From Candidatus Oscillibacter excrementigallinarum (lineage in GTDB: Bacteria; Bacillota; Clostridia; Oscillospirales; Oscillospiraceae): 49,115 nt of DNA. The DNA is taken from positions 1 to 49,115 of the forward strand of contig DWZJ01000030.1 in assembly GCA_019118245.1 (NCBI GenBank), written 5' to 3'. The notes beneath the pieces were generated by a model that saw only the letters and a list, made by a program, of their open reading frames with translations, was not told where the DNA came from and did no database searches. The translations under genes and the position numbers were made by a program. Each line of letters opens with the position of its first letter. The first letter of the stretch is position 1. Shown in pieces: positions 38,905 through 47,481 of the stretch.

Positions 38905-41268
38905 TCAGGCGATGTAGTCCAGCAGGCGGGAGATGACGGTGCAGCCCTGGGCCCGGTTCATGTTGCTGCTCCCGCCGAACGTGCCGTCCTTCTGGCCGTT
39001 CAGCAGGCCCAGCGCGTAGCAGGTGCGCACCGCTTCCTGATACCGGGCCGGGATCCGGCTCCAGTCTCCCATGCGGCTCTGGGCGGCCTGGCACTCCGCC
39101 GCGGAGGGAAGGGGAGCGCCTTTGTCCAGCAGGATGTTGTACATCATCTGGGCCATGTCGTAGCGGCTGATGGGGGCGTTGATCTCTGCGCCCCAGATGC
39201 CCTCCGCCAGCTCCACTTGCTTCAGGTCCGTGCCGTCCAGAATCCCGTGGGCGTCATTGACGGTCACGTTCGGCGTCCACCAGATGGCGCCGGTCTTGGC
39301 CGCTTTCAGGTCCGCCGGGTAGAAGGCGCGGGAGAGCATGGCGTTGAAGTGGGCGTTGGTCACCGGATTGGCCGGGCGGAAGGTGCCGTCGGCGTAGCCG
39401 TTGACGAAGCCCTGTTCCACAGCGGCCTCGATGGCGGCGCTGGCCCAGTGGGCGGCGGGCACATCCCGGAAGGCGGCGCCAGCGGTCTGGCTGCTGCCGC
39501 CCTGGGTCCCGGTCCCGGCCTGCTCCGGCTGCTCCGCTGCGGTACTGTCCTGGCCGGCGGTCTCGCTGCCGAAGAAGTCCACCTGGTAGGTGAAGTCCTC
39601 CACGCTCTGGCCGTTCGCCGCCTTCAGGCCCTCGATGCGGACGGTGTAGGTGCCCTCGTAGGCCGCCACGCCCTCCGGCCGGAAGATGACGCAGTAGCCC
39701 TCGCCGTAGCCGGAGGAGGTCACATTGAAGAAGCCATCGCTGCCGCGGCTGGAGAAGGTCCAGGTCTTGCCGTCCGACTCCCGGGTCAGGGTCACCGTCA
39801 GAGCGGACTTGACGGCAGTCTGGTACGCTGTGGAGTTCAGGATGACGCTCCAGGCGGTGCCGCCGTCGAAGAGCTGGGCGGGGAAGCTGCCGGAGGCGGG
39901 CCAGCCGATGAAGTCGTAGTCACAGCCGGCACCGCTGCGGTCATGGACCATCTCCGCCACATAGCGGCTGTAACCCTGGCCGCTCACGGCATAGCCGAAG
40001 CCCACCTTTCCCAGGGTGGGATTCAGCTGCCAGCGGCGGTGGCCCAGCGTGGCGATGTTGCTGGCGTCGCTGTCGTCCATGAAGGCGTCCACGGCGCCCG
40101 TGAGGGTATGGCCGGCGGCGAGGTTGCTGCTGGCAGAGGCGCTCTTCGCCTGCTGGTAGAAGCTGTCGCCCATGCCGGCGGGCTGATCGGGGTAGTGGTC
40201 CAGGCTGCCGTTGGCCGCCTGGATCACCGCGCCGTACTGGGCATCCTCGCACAGGGACAGGTCCAGCGTCACGGCGGGAAGGCCCGCGATGCGGCGCAGG
40301 GCGTTGAGCCGGTCCGCGGCCGCCTGGAGAGCGCTGGCCTTCACCTTGCCGGCGGAGTAGGGGGCGGTGGTGGAGGAGGCCGTGTCAAAGACCTCCTCCG
40401 GGAGAGTCAGGGAGCTTTCCGCCAGGAGGGACTCGATCTCCCGCTGGGAGAGCTTCTCCATGTCCAGGCTCCCGCTGTCCCGGTTCCCGGTCTTCCCGGC
40501 CGCGTCCGACTGGTCCAGCTTGGGGATGGCCTCCGTGTAGGTGTCCCCGCACCGGGTGCAGGTGTAGGTCCGCACGCCCTCCCGGTCCGCCGTGGCGTAG
40601 CGGGTGATCTCGGCGGTGTACTTGTGCCCCAGGGCGGGGGAGGTGAAGTCCACCTCCTCCAGGCCGCAGAGCCTGCAGGTGTGGTAGTACCGGGCGGGCT
40701 CCGTGCAGGTGGCGGGCGTGGCCCGGCTGACGGGCTCCCAGACGTGGCGGCAGGTGTCCTGCTGGTTGCCCTCGGAGCCGGACGGCGCATCCGGGCCGCC
40801 GCTGGGGTCCTGGCCTTGGCTGCTGCCGGGAGCGTCGCTGTCCTGGCCGGCCGGGGGATCGTCCTCCGGCTGCTGCCCGTCGGGAAGGTCCGCGTCCGGC
40901 AGGGAAGAGGAGCCGGTCCCGCCCGTGGGGGCGTCCAGCTTGGGGATGGGCTCCGTGTAGGAGTCGCCGCAGCGGATGCAGGTGTAGGTCCGCACGCCCG
41001 CCTGGTCCACAGTGGCCTCCCGGGTGACGGCGGATGTGTAGAGGTGGCCCAGCGGGGGCTGGTCGTAGACCCGGCGGAGCTCCTCGCCGCAGTCCAGGCA
41101 GGTGGTGACGGTGGCGCCCATCTCCGTGCAGGAGAGCTGCTCCGAGCGGGTGCCGGTGACGAGGTGCTCACAGCCGCTGGCGGCGGCGGGGACCGCCAGC
41201 GGTCCGGCGGACAGGGCCAGCGCCAGCAGCAGGCTGGCCGCTTGGGAAATGTGGTGTTGTCGTCTCAT
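38905..41268 (-). CDS. Secreted protein with Cys4 repeats, CAP domain and SLH repeats
   Basis: The 787-residue protein has a signal peptide (about 1-30). Two repeats follow (about 33-112 and 173-252), each with a CxxCG pair, a PxLGHxYT box and a final GVRTYTCxRCGDxYTExIPKLD; cysteine pairs are at 57/60, 97/100, 198/201 and 237/240. A Ser/Gly/Pro/Asp linker separates them. A CAP-like domain (about 330-480) and C-terminal SLH repeats (PAAHWASAAIEAAVEQG, NGYADGTFRPANPVT) complete it. The ATG follows GGAGG. The Cys pairs could hold zinc or form disulfides outside the cell. Confidence 0.88.
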   Translation of the reverse strand: MRRQHHISQAASLLLALALSAGPLAVPAAASGCEHLVTGTRSEQLSCTEMGATVTTCLDCGEELRRVYDQPPLGHLYTSAVTREATVDQAGVRTYTCIRCGDSYTEPIPKLDAPTGGTGSSSLPDADLPDGQQPEDDPPAGQDSDAPGSSQGQDPSGGPDAPSGSEGNQQDTCRHVWEPVSRATPATCTEPARYYHTCRLCGLEEVDFTSPALGHKYTAEITRYATADREGVRTYTCTRCGDTYTEAIPKLDQSDAAGKTGNRDSGSLDMEKLSQREIESLLAESSLTLPEEVFDTASSTTAPYSAGKVKASALQAAADRLNALRRIAGLPAVTLDLSLCEDAQYGAVIQAANGSLDHYPDQPAGMGDSFYQQAKSASASSNLAAGHTLTGAVDAFMDDSDASNIATLGHRRWQLNPTLGKVGFGYAVSGQGYSRYVAEMVHDRSGAGCDYDFIGWPASGSFPAQLFDGGTAWSVILNSTAYQTAVKSALTVTLTRESDGKTWTFSSRGSDGFFNVTSSGYGEGYCVIFRPEGVAAYEGTYTVRIEGLKAANGQSVEDFTYQVDFFGSETAGQDSTAAEQPEQAGTGTQGGSSQTAGAAFRDVPAAHWASAAIEAAVEQGFVNGYADGTFRPANPVTNAHFNAMLSRAFYPADLKAAKTGAIWWTPNVTVNDAHGILDGTDLKQVELAEGIWGAEINAPISRYDMAQMMYNILLDKGAPLPSAAECQAAQSRMGDWSRIPARYQEAVRTCYALGLLNGQKDGTFGGSSNMNRAQGCTVISRLLDYIA

Positions 41269-41683
41269 GGAAATACCTCCTCTGGTTTCATTCATACTTC
41301 CAACATAGGATCGTCCGGCGATGGGGAACATTCGGGGCGGCTGAAAAATTTTCCCTTCATTCTTCCGGCCCCTTCTGTAGATAGGAAACGGGAGGTGTGT
41401 CTGCGGTTTTATCGATTCGAAAAAAATTCAAAAAAATTTTTGAGGACCGACCGGCCGGCCCTCTTGACAAATGGAGAGCCCGTAGCACGAAGACGGCATT
41501 CACAAGAGAACGCGGAGGCCGGCGTCTTTCAGGCGGTGTCATAAAACAGGAAGCCCTTCCACATCGGAAGGGCTTCCCGTTCAGATGAAGGGAAAGGACT
41601 ATGCCGCCAGCACTGACAGGTGATCTGCGGCCAGGAGAAAATCTTGGCCCAGGCCATCCTGCCCACCAAGACCGGCGGGGGAC
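41269..41683 (-). other. Gene-free stretch between the CAP and thioesterase genes
   Basis: These 415 bp contain the upstream region of the large CAP gene, an AT tract with the palindrome TCAAAAA-AA-TTTTTGA (near 41428), a CCGGCCGG site and a 12 bp hairpin (41549-41577). No convincing gene is present. A stretch at 41631-41683 reads EKILAQAILPTKTGGG on the plus strand and may be debris. Confidence 0.5.
41549..41577 (-). terminator. Possible terminator of the thioesterase gene
   Basis: GGAAGCCCTTCC (41549-41560) pairs with GGAAGGGCTTCC (41566-41577). On the minus strand TGTTTTATG follows. Confidence 0.55.
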
Positions 41684-42094
41684 TTACAGCGGGATCTCCT
41701 GGTCCAGCCGGTAGAAGGTGAAGGAGCCGTTTCCCAGCAGCGTCCCCGCCTGGTCCCGGATCTCCACCTCATAAAAGCAGAGGGTCCGGCCGGGCTTGGT
41801 CTCCCGGGCCTCGGCCACCAGATGGTCCCCCAGCTTGGCGCTGCGGAGGAAGTTGTAGGAGGCGTTCACGGTCACGGCGTAATACCCGTGGGAGGCCATG
41901 GCGGAGCCGCAGGCGGTGTCCGCCAGGGAGAAATAGCAGCCCCCGTGGGCCACGCCGACGGGATTGGCATCCTCCGCCGTGATGTCCTTCACCGCCCGGG
42001 CATAGCCGGGGCCGATCTCCTCCACATAGATCCCCAGCCGCTGGGCGAAGGTGTTGGCGCTGTTCCGGGTGTCTCTGAGCTTTTCATAGTCCAT
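41684..42094 (-). CDS. PaaI-type hotdog thioesterase
   Basis: The 136-residue protein has the hotdog-fold motif NPVGVAHGGCYFSLADTACGSA (about 43-64; the usual HGG is present), then VTVNASYNFLRSAKLGD and a FYEVEIRD strand. PaaI-type enzymes hydrolyse acyl-CoA thioesters; the substrate cannot be told. The ATG follows AAGGAGACCG. It has its own promoter. Confidence 0.9.
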   Translation of the reverse strand: MDYEKLRDTRNSANTFAQRLGIYVEEIGPGYARAVKDITAEDANPVGVAHGGCYFSLADTACGSAMASHGYYAVTVNASYNFLRSAKLGDHLVAEARETKPGRTLCFYEVEIRDQAGTLLGNGSFTFYRLDQEIPL

Positions 42095-42129
42095 AGGTAC
42101 GGTCTCCTTGTTTGATGTGTCTTGTTTCC

Positions 42130-42158
42130 AGCTTACTCCGTTCCCGCAGAAACGTCAA
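42130..42158 (-). promoter_or_regulatory. Promoter of the thioesterase gene
   Basis: On the minus strand TTGACG (42158-42153), 17 bp, TAAGCT (42135-42130). Confidence 0.65.
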
Positions 42159-42237
42159 TTTTTTTCTCTCCGGTTTCAGGGAAAATTCAGAAAACCATGG
42201 TAGACTGCCTCCATCTTGACAGAAAGGATCTGCTGCG

Positions 42238-43863
42238 ATGAAACGGATATGCGCGCTTTTTCTGGGCCTGACAGTGGCCGCGGCCTCTCTCTCCGGCTGC
42301 GGGGCCCAGGGCCAGGAGACGACCCAGCAGACGTTCCCGGACGCCACCGCCATCGTCCTCTCGGACGACGGCGTCACCGTGGACGGAGAGGCGGCCTCCA
42401 CCGACGAGACGGCCGCCGTCTACACGGCCCATGACATCGTCTATTATGAGGACGGCCACGACTTCACCTACGGCGAGGGGACCGCGGCCGACGCCCACAC
42501 CGCCGAGGAGGCGGAGGCCCACACGGTGGTCCACATCACCCAGCCCGGCACTTACGCCCTCAGCGGCACCCTGTCCGCCGGACAGATCGCCGTGGACCTG
42601 GGGGAGGACGCGGAGGAGGACCCAGAGGCGGTGGTGACGCTGATCCTGAACGGCGTGGACATCACCTGCACCGTGGCCCCGGCGGTGATCTTCTACAGCG
42701 TCTATGAGTGCGGCAGCGACGACGAGGACACCGCCACCGTGGCCGTGGACACCTCCGCCGCCGGCGCCAACGTGCTGATCGCCGACGGCACCATCAACCA
42801 TGTCACCGGCTCCTATGTGGCCCGGATCTACGACCCGGACAGCGTGGTGCTCAGTGAGGACGGCACCGAGGTGACGGACAGCGACAAGCTCCACAAGTAC
42901 GACGGCGCCTTCTACTCCAGGATGAGCATGAACGTGGACGGCGGCGAGGCGGGCACCGGCGTGCTGAACATCACCGCCGACAACGAGGGCCTGGACACGG
43001 AGCTCCATCTCACCATCAACGGCGGCACCATTAACATCACCTCCGGCAACGACGGCATCAACACCAATGAGGACAACGTGTCCGTCACCACCATCAACGG
43101 CGGGTCGGTGAACATCCAGGTCACCGGTGAGACCGGGGAGGGCGACGGCATCGACTCCAACGGCTATCTGGTGATCAACGGCGGTGCTGTCAACGCCGCG
43201 GCCTGCTCCTCCAGCGGGGATGCCGGCATCGACGCCAGCGCCGGGATCACCATCAACGGCGGCACGGTCCTGGCCTCCGGCAATATGTATGACCCCATCG
43301 ACGGCGGGGACCAGACCTACGTGGTGTTCTCCTTCGCCTCCCGGCAGACCGGCGGCCAGACCTACACCCTGCAAAACGCGGACGGCGAGACCGTGGGCGC
43401 CTGGACGCCTGCCAATGACTTCACCTGCCTGGTGGTGTCCTCCCCGGACCTGACGGCAGGGGACTACACCCTGTGGCAGGGCGACGCCCAGCTGGCCGGC
43501 AGTGCATCTGACAGTGCGGGCGGCCCCGGCGGCATGGGCGGCGGACGGCCCATGGACGGCGGGGAGCCGCCGGCGGACTTTGATCCTCAGCAGGCGCCTG
43601 CGGACGGAGAGCGTCCCCGGCGACCGGAGGGCGAAGCGCCGGAGAACGCCGGCGGCGAGGCACCCGCTGACCCGCCGGAGCGCCCGGCGGACGGGGAGAC
43701 CGCGCCTGACGGCGCGGAACCGCCCGCGGGCGGCCGTGGCCCCGGCGGGGAGGGCGGCCAGATGACGGCCGCGGACCTGTCGGAGACCTTCACCCTGGCG
43801 GCCGGCGGGAACTTCTTCACCGGCGTCTCTCCGCTGGAGACCGAGGAGACCTCCGGAACATAG
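42238..43863 (+). CDS. Carbohydrate-binding domain lipoprotein (Cthe_2159-like)
   Basis: The 541-residue protein is a lipoprotein (lipobox SLSGC, Cys21). Its centre has beta-helix-like repeats: LHLTINGGTINITSGNDG, TTINGGSVNI, LVINGGAVNA and ITINGGTVLASGN. These match the Cthe_2159 group of polygalacturonate/cellulose-binding proteins. An acidic first part reads DDGVTVDG and ends QPGTYALSGTL. The stretch at about 425-510 is Pro/Gly/Glu-rich and probably unfolded; a short folded ending follows. It should bind plant or wall polysaccharide at the surface. AAAGGATC precedes the ATG. Confidence 0.88.
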   Translation: MKRICALFLGLTVAAASLSGCGAQGQETTQQTFPDATAIVLSDDGVTVDGEAASTDETAAVYTAHDIVYYEDGHDFTYGEGTAADAHTAEEAEAHTVVHITQPGTYALSGTLSAGQIAVDLGEDAEEDPEAVVTLILNGVDITCTVAPAVIFYSVYECGSDDEDTATVAVDTSAAGANVLIADGTINHVTGSYVARIYDPDSVVLSEDGTEVTDSDKLHKYDGAFYSRMSMNVDGGEAGTGVLNITADNEGLDTELHLTINGGTINITSGNDGINTNEDNVSVTTINGGSVNIQVTGETGEGDGIDSNGYLVINGGAVNAAACSSSGDAGIDASAGITINGGTVLASGNMYDPIDGGDQTYVVFSFASRQTGGQTYTLQNADGETVGAWTPANDFTCLVVSSPDLTAGDYTLWQGDAQLAGSASDSAGGPGGMGGGRPMDGGEPPADFDPQQAPADGERPRRPEGEAPENAGGEAPADPPERPADGETAPDGAEPPAGGRGPGGEGGQMTAADLSETFTLAAGGNFFTGVSPLETEETSGT

Positions 43864-43872
43864 ACAGCAGCA

Positions 43873-44086
43873 GGCGGGGCCGGTTTCCGGCCCCGCCTCA
43901 GCTTGTCGAAAAAGTTTTTTCGACAAGCTGCTTGCGTTTTTCAGAACTTTTCAAAGTTCCGAAAAACGGTTGATTGAAAACGAAAGACACCCTTCCTGGG
44001 TTTCTTTCGTAGCTATCTTCCTTCCCGTATTCTCGGATCACTGGGTTTATCGACAGACTGAAGCGGGGCCGGTTTCCGGCCCCGCC
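43873..44086. repeat. Block of palindromes between the lipoprotein and sigG
   Basis: Two copies of a GGCGGGGCCGG-TTT-CCGGCCCCGCC hairpin (43873-43897 and 44063-44085) flank about 165 bp. Inside are a perfect 15 bp palindrome, CAGCTTGTCGAAAAA (43899-43913) with 43916-43930, a CGTTTTTC/GAAAAACG hairpin (about 43935-43967) and an ACGAAAGA/TCTTTCGT hairpin (about 43980-44010). CGACA and CTGAAGCGGGG motifs recur at the second edge. The layout resembles a small mobile palindromic element. No gene is present. Confidence 0.65.
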
Positions 44087-44089
44087 TGT

Positions 44090-44860
44090 TCAGATATTCT
44101 TCTTGATGGTGTTGATGGCGCCCTTCTCCAGCCGGCTCACCTGGGCCTGGGAGATGCCCACCTCGGCGCTGACCTCCATCTGGGTCTTGCCCTCGTAGAA
44201 CCGCAGGGAGAGGATGCGCCGCTCCCGGTCGTCCAGCCGCTTCATGGCCTCCTTTAAGGCGATGCGGTCCGTCCAGGCCTCGTCGGTGTTCCGGGTGTCG
44301 CTGACCTGATCCATGACGCAGATGGCGTCGCCGCCGTCGGAGTACACCGGCTCGTACAGGGACACCGGGTCCACGATGGCGTCCATGGCGAACACCACGT
44401 CCTCCCGGGGGATGCCCAGCTCCTGGGCGATCTGCTCCACCGTGGGCTCCCGCTGGTGCTCCGCCAGGTACTTGTCCCGGACCTGGAGGACCTTGTAGGC
44501 CGTGTCCCGCATGGACCGGGACACCCGGATGGCGCTGTTGTCCCGGAGATACCGGCGGATCTCGCCGATGATCATGGGCACGCCGTAGGTGGAGAACCGC
44601 ACCGGCTGGCTGATGTCAAAGTTGTCGATGGCCTTGATGAGCCCCACGCAGCCCACCTGGAACAGGTCGTCTGCGTTCTCGCCCCGGCCGTTGAACCGCT
44701 GGATGACGGAGAGGACCAGCCGCAGGTTCCCCTCGATCAGCTGCCGGCGGGCCTCCTGGTCCCCGGCCTTGGTGCGGCGGAGCAGCTCCATGGTCTCCTC
44801 GTTTTTCAAGACCTTCAGCTTTGCCGTGTTGACCCCCGCGATCTCCACCTTGCCCTGCAT
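44090..44860 (-). CDS. sigG: RNA polymerase sporulation sigma factor SigG
   Basis: The 256-residue sigma factor begins KVEIAGVNTAKLKVLKNEE, the sigma-G signature, and has region 2 (DLFQVGCVGLIKAIDNFD, FSTYGVPMIIGEIRRYLRD) and a region 4 helix-turn-helix (TQMEVSAEVGISQAQVSRLEKGA). It drives late forespore genes. The ATG follows GAGGGGG. A sigma-F/G-like promoter lies upstream (44897-44927), consistent with autoactivation. The genes next to it are not the usual spoIIGA-sigE pair. Confidence 0.96.
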   Translation of the reverse strand: MQGKVEIAGVNTAKLKVLKNEETMELLRRTKAGDQEARRQLIEGNLRLVLSVIQRFNGRGENADDLFQVGCVGLIKAIDNFDISQPVRFSTYGVPMIIGEIRRYLRDNSAIRVSRSMRDTAYKVLQVRDKYLAEHQREPTVEQIAQELGIPREDVVFAMDAIVDPVSLYEPVYSDGGDAICVMDQVSDTRNTDEAWTDRIALKEAMKRLDDRERRILSLRFYEGKTQMEVSAEVGISQAQVSRLEKGAINTIKKNI

Positions 44861-44896
44861 GGCCGCGCCCCCTCAAACCCTGAAACTTCTTGAGTC

Positions 44897-44927
44897 CAGT
44901 ATGGCCGGAGGGCTTTTTTCCTATACT
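44897..44927 (-). promoter_or_regulatory. Sigma-F/G-type promoter of sigG
   Basis: On the minus strand AGTATA (44927-44922) is followed after 18 bp by CATACTG (44903-44897). This is close to the sigma-F/G consensus (TGMATA then CATACTA). The boxes also form an inverted repeat CCAGTAT/ATACTGG. Confidence 0.5.
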
Positions 44928-45018
44928 GGAAGCTTTTGTCGCTTTCTGCCCATGTGGACAAAAAACAGTGTTGGGACAGTCCCTCCGCCGCATAGGCTCA
45001 GGGCAGGGGGTGAGCGCG

Positions 45019-45303
45019 GTGCAGTGCAGGATCCGGGATTTCCGGTGCAAGGAGGTCATCAACGTCTGCGACGGCTGCCGCCTGGGCTATGTGTCGGACC
45101 TGGACGTGGTCGTGCCGGAGGGCAGGGTGGTGGCCATCATCGTCTACGGCCCGGGGCGCTTCTTCGGCCTGTTCGGCAGGGGAGAGGAGTTCTACATCCC
45201 CTGGGAGTGCATCCAGCGGATCGGGGACGACATCATCCTCATCGACAAGCCCTTTCAGCGGCGGGACCCCCGCCTGGAGCGGAAGCGGCGCAAGCGCTGC
45301 TGA
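45019..45303 (+). CDS. YlmC/YmxH family sporulation protein
   Basis: The 94-residue protein has the family core RIRDFRCKEVINVCDGCRLGYVSDLDV, GRVVAIIVYGPGRFFGLFGRGEEFYIPWECIQRIGDDIILID, split here across residues 4-75, a PRC-barrel-like fold. In Bacillus and Clostridium such genes are sporulation-associated with no exact role known. The GTG at 45019 is preferred because GGGGGTGA lies 5 bp before it; GTG 45010 lies within that site. The extra basic tail RRDPRLERKRRKRC is longer than usual. sigG is divergent upstream. Confidence 0.88.
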   Translation: MQCRIRDFRCKEVINVCDGCRLGYVSDLDVVVPEGRVVAIIVYGPGRFFGLFGRGEEFYIPWECIQRIGDDIILIDKPFQRRDPRLERKRRKRC

Positions 45304-45305
45304 CG

Positions 45306-45338
45306 AAGGCCCCCTGCGGTTTTACCGCAGGGGGCCTT
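45306..45338 (+). terminator. Hairpin after ylmC
   Basis: A perfect 15 bp stem (45306-45320 with 45324-45338). The T-run is weak (TTG), so termination efficiency is uncertain. Confidence 0.55.
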
Positions 45339-45351
45339 TGCGGGATACCGG

Positions 45352-47160
45352 TCACGGCTCCTCCGGATAGCCGATCTTCAGCGTCATGCCGCTGTGCCAG
45401 ACACCGGCGCTGCGGGAGACGGGCAGATACTGCCCCTCGGTGAAGCCGATGGTCTCCCCGTCGTGGAAGGTCACGTCCTCCTCCAGCACATAGCTGGCCA
45501 GGTCCAGCAGAAAGCTGTGCAGGTCCCCGGGGGAGGCCTGGGTGTCCAGCATCTCCATCTCGTCCTTGCCGAAGGACCGCAGCCCGTCGGTGTAGCCGCA
45601 CAGGCCGCCTTCCCGGCGGTAGAGGCCGAACCACACCAGGTCCAGCAGGGGCAGGTCCCCGTCCTCCATGGGCTGTGCCGCGCTGCAGTAGAACTCCGGC
45701 TGGTACACGGTGCTGTTGGCATAGACGCCCAGCGTGCCGCGCTGGCGGCAGGCGGCGCACACCAGCTTCACCTGCAGCATGGCCGCCTGCCGGATCTCCT
45801 GCTCCCGGGGCAGGACGGTCACCAGCAGATGGCCCCGGTGGCGGGCGGCGGTCTCCGGCGCCTCTGGCCACAGGTAGTTGTGGGCGGCGTTTTCCTCCGC
45901 CTCTCCGCGGGGGACCGGGAAGGGATACAGGCTCACCGCCGCCAGCATCCCGTCTACCTCAAAGGCCAGGGTGCTGCCGCCGTCCGCGTCCTCCTCCGCC
46001 TCCGTGAGGCAGGGGATGCCGTACAGGTCCCGCAGGTCCCGGCGGAACTGGTCCGGGTCCCAGGCGGGGGCCTCCAGCAGGACGAACGCCAGGAAGGCAC
46101 CGCCCCCCGGTGTTTCCAGAGCGGGCTGATTTTCCTTGCGCAAGGAGAAGTCCGGGTCAAAGAGGACCAGCAGCTGCTCCTGGTCCCGGCCGTAGCACAG
46201 CCGCAGCACCCGGTCCGGCTGGACCGCGAACCACTGGAACACAAGGCCCTCCGTCCCCAGTCCCGCCTGGGCGGCCAGGAAGGTCCTGCCCCGGCGGTCC
46301 AGCTCCGGCAGCCGCCGCACCAGCTCCCGCACCCAGGGGAGGGGCACCTTGGACAGCGCCGCCTCGTTGAGGAAGAACCGGCCGGTGAGGCTGCCGCCCT
46401 GATAGGGGAGCTGGAAGGTGCAGTAGGGGGCGTCGGCCTCCCACTCCGTGGGGGACAGGGCCTCCTTGATGGCGGCGAGGTTTTCCTGATCGCAGCAGAT
46501 GCCGGCGATGGACAGCCGCTTCTCCGCCTCGTTCTCATCCTCACCCACCTGGAGGGCCCGGTCGCAGTCCGGGTCGATCCAGTGGAACTCCATCTCCTCC
46601 AGGGAGCGGCCCTCCAGGATCTCCCGGCGGAGGGTGGTGAACTCATAGTCCCCGGGCACCAGCGCCAGCCCACGGTCCGCCGCCTCCAGGGCCCCGGCCC
46701 GGTCTCCGAAGTGGGCCCGGAGCTTGCCGGTCTCCAGCCAGCCCCAGGGGTAGTCCGGGTCCAGGGCCACGCCCGTCTCCGCGTACTGCCGGGCCTCCTC
46801 CAGACGGCCGCAGTACATCAGGGCGCAGGCGTAGCGGTAGTACCAGATGCCGCTCTTGGCCGCCTTTGCCGCCGGCTCCGAGGCGGGCATCCACTGGGCG
46901 GCCTTATAGTAGTAGTCATAGTCGTCGATGTTGTTGCAGGCGTAGGCGTACCACAGGGCCAGGTCCAGGTCGGCCCGGGCCTGCTCCTCGGTGAATTCTC
47001 CCCGGCGCACGCCGTCCCGGACCCGCTGGTCCAGGTACTCCAGCATTTTGTAGAAGTAGCCGGAGACGTCGCCGCACAGTTCCTCCAGCGCCGCCACGTC
47101 CTCTGCTGTCAGGACCGGGACCGTTCCCTCCGGGGACGATCTCTGCTTTTCAGTGTCCAT
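45352..47160 (-). CDS. TPR and DUF4261 domain protein
   Basis: The 602-residue cytosolic protein has TPR-like helices in its first part (about 100-180: SGIWYYRYACALMYCGRLEEARQYAETGVALDPDYPWGWLETGKL in pieces), a long acidic middle region with no recognised domain, and a C-terminal DUF4261 domain (about 400-600) with PRGEAEENAAHNYLWPEAPE and HRGHLLVTVL. DUF4261 has no known function; the gene may belong to a larger TPR-DUF4261 group seen in gut Firmicutes. The ATG follows GAAAGGAG. It is monocistronic with a clear promoter. Confidence 0.82.
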   Translation of the reverse strand: MDTEKQRSSPEGTVPVLTAEDVAALEELCGDVSGYFYKMLEYLDQRVRDGVRRGEFTEEQARADLDLALWYAYACNNIDDYDYYYKAAQWMPASEPAAKAAKSGIWYYRYACALMYCGRLEEARQYAETGVALDPDYPWGWLETGKLRAHFGDRAGALEAADRGLALVPGDYEFTTLRREILEGRSLEEMEFHWIDPDCDRALQVGEDENEAEKRLSIAGICCDQENLAAIKEALSPTEWEADAPYCTFQLPYQGGSLTGRFFLNEAALSKVPLPWVRELVRRLPELDRRGRTFLAAQAGLGTEGLVFQWFAVQPDRVLRLCYGRDQEQLLVLFDPDFSLRKENQPALETPGGGAFLAFVLLEAPAWDPDQFRRDLRDLYGIPCLTEAEEDADGGSTLAFEVDGMLAAVSLYPFPVPRGEAEENAAHNYLWPEAPETAARHRGHLLVTVLPREQEIRQAAMLQVKLVCAACRQRGTLGVYANSTVYQPEFYCSAAQPMEDGDLPLLDLVWFGLYRREGGLCGYTDGLRSFGKDEMEMLDTQASPGDLHSFLLDLASYVLEEDVTFHDGETIGFTEGQYLPVSRSAGVWHSGMTLKIGYPEEP

Positions 47161-47219
47161 CCGTGTGCTCCTTTCTGATCTGTCTCGTTTTGATATGAAC
47201 TGGAAATGAAATCACAGTC

Positions 47220-47248
47220 ATTATAGCAGATGGACGGGCGCTGTACAA
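47220..47248 (-). promoter_or_regulatory. Promoter of the DUF4261 gene
   Basis: On the minus strand TTGTAC (47248-47243), 17 bp, TATAAT (47225-47220). Confidence 0.75.
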
Positions 47249-47329
47249 CACCAAATGGGCGGCCGCCCGTGAGCCCCAAACAAATGCAGAGAGATATCGG
47301 AATTTTATATGGCTTTTGGGAAAAAATAC

Positions 47330-47358
47330 TTGCATTGCCTATGGATTTGTGATACTAT
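47330..47358 (+). promoter_or_regulatory. Promoter of rpsB
   Basis: TTGCAT (47330-47335), 17 bp, TACTAT (47353-47358), giving a leader of about 117 nt. Confidence 0.7.
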
Positions 47359-47364
47359 ATTTCA

Positions 47365-47481
47365 GCATTCCGCACGGCGCGTCGACTTTCTGTCTGTGTC
47401 CGGGCCCCAAACGGCCGGGTTGGCAGAGGGGATGAAGCCGCCGGAGGTACAACTAAATTTGATTTGGAGGAACAAACAACT
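47365..47481 (+). promoter_or_regulatory. Leader of rpsB
   Basis: The leader has a GGCC-CCAAAC-GGCC hairpin (about 47403-47417) and a GGC/GCC pairing near the ribosome site. Ribosomal protein operons are often autoregulated through such leaders, but no known motif is recognised. The region 47161-47481 holds no gene. Confidence 0.35.

Noticed and set aside
41584-41683. Small gene on the plus strand before the thioesterase
   Set aside because: The frame with EKILAQAILP has no start codon or ribosome site and runs into the thioesterase gene antisense.
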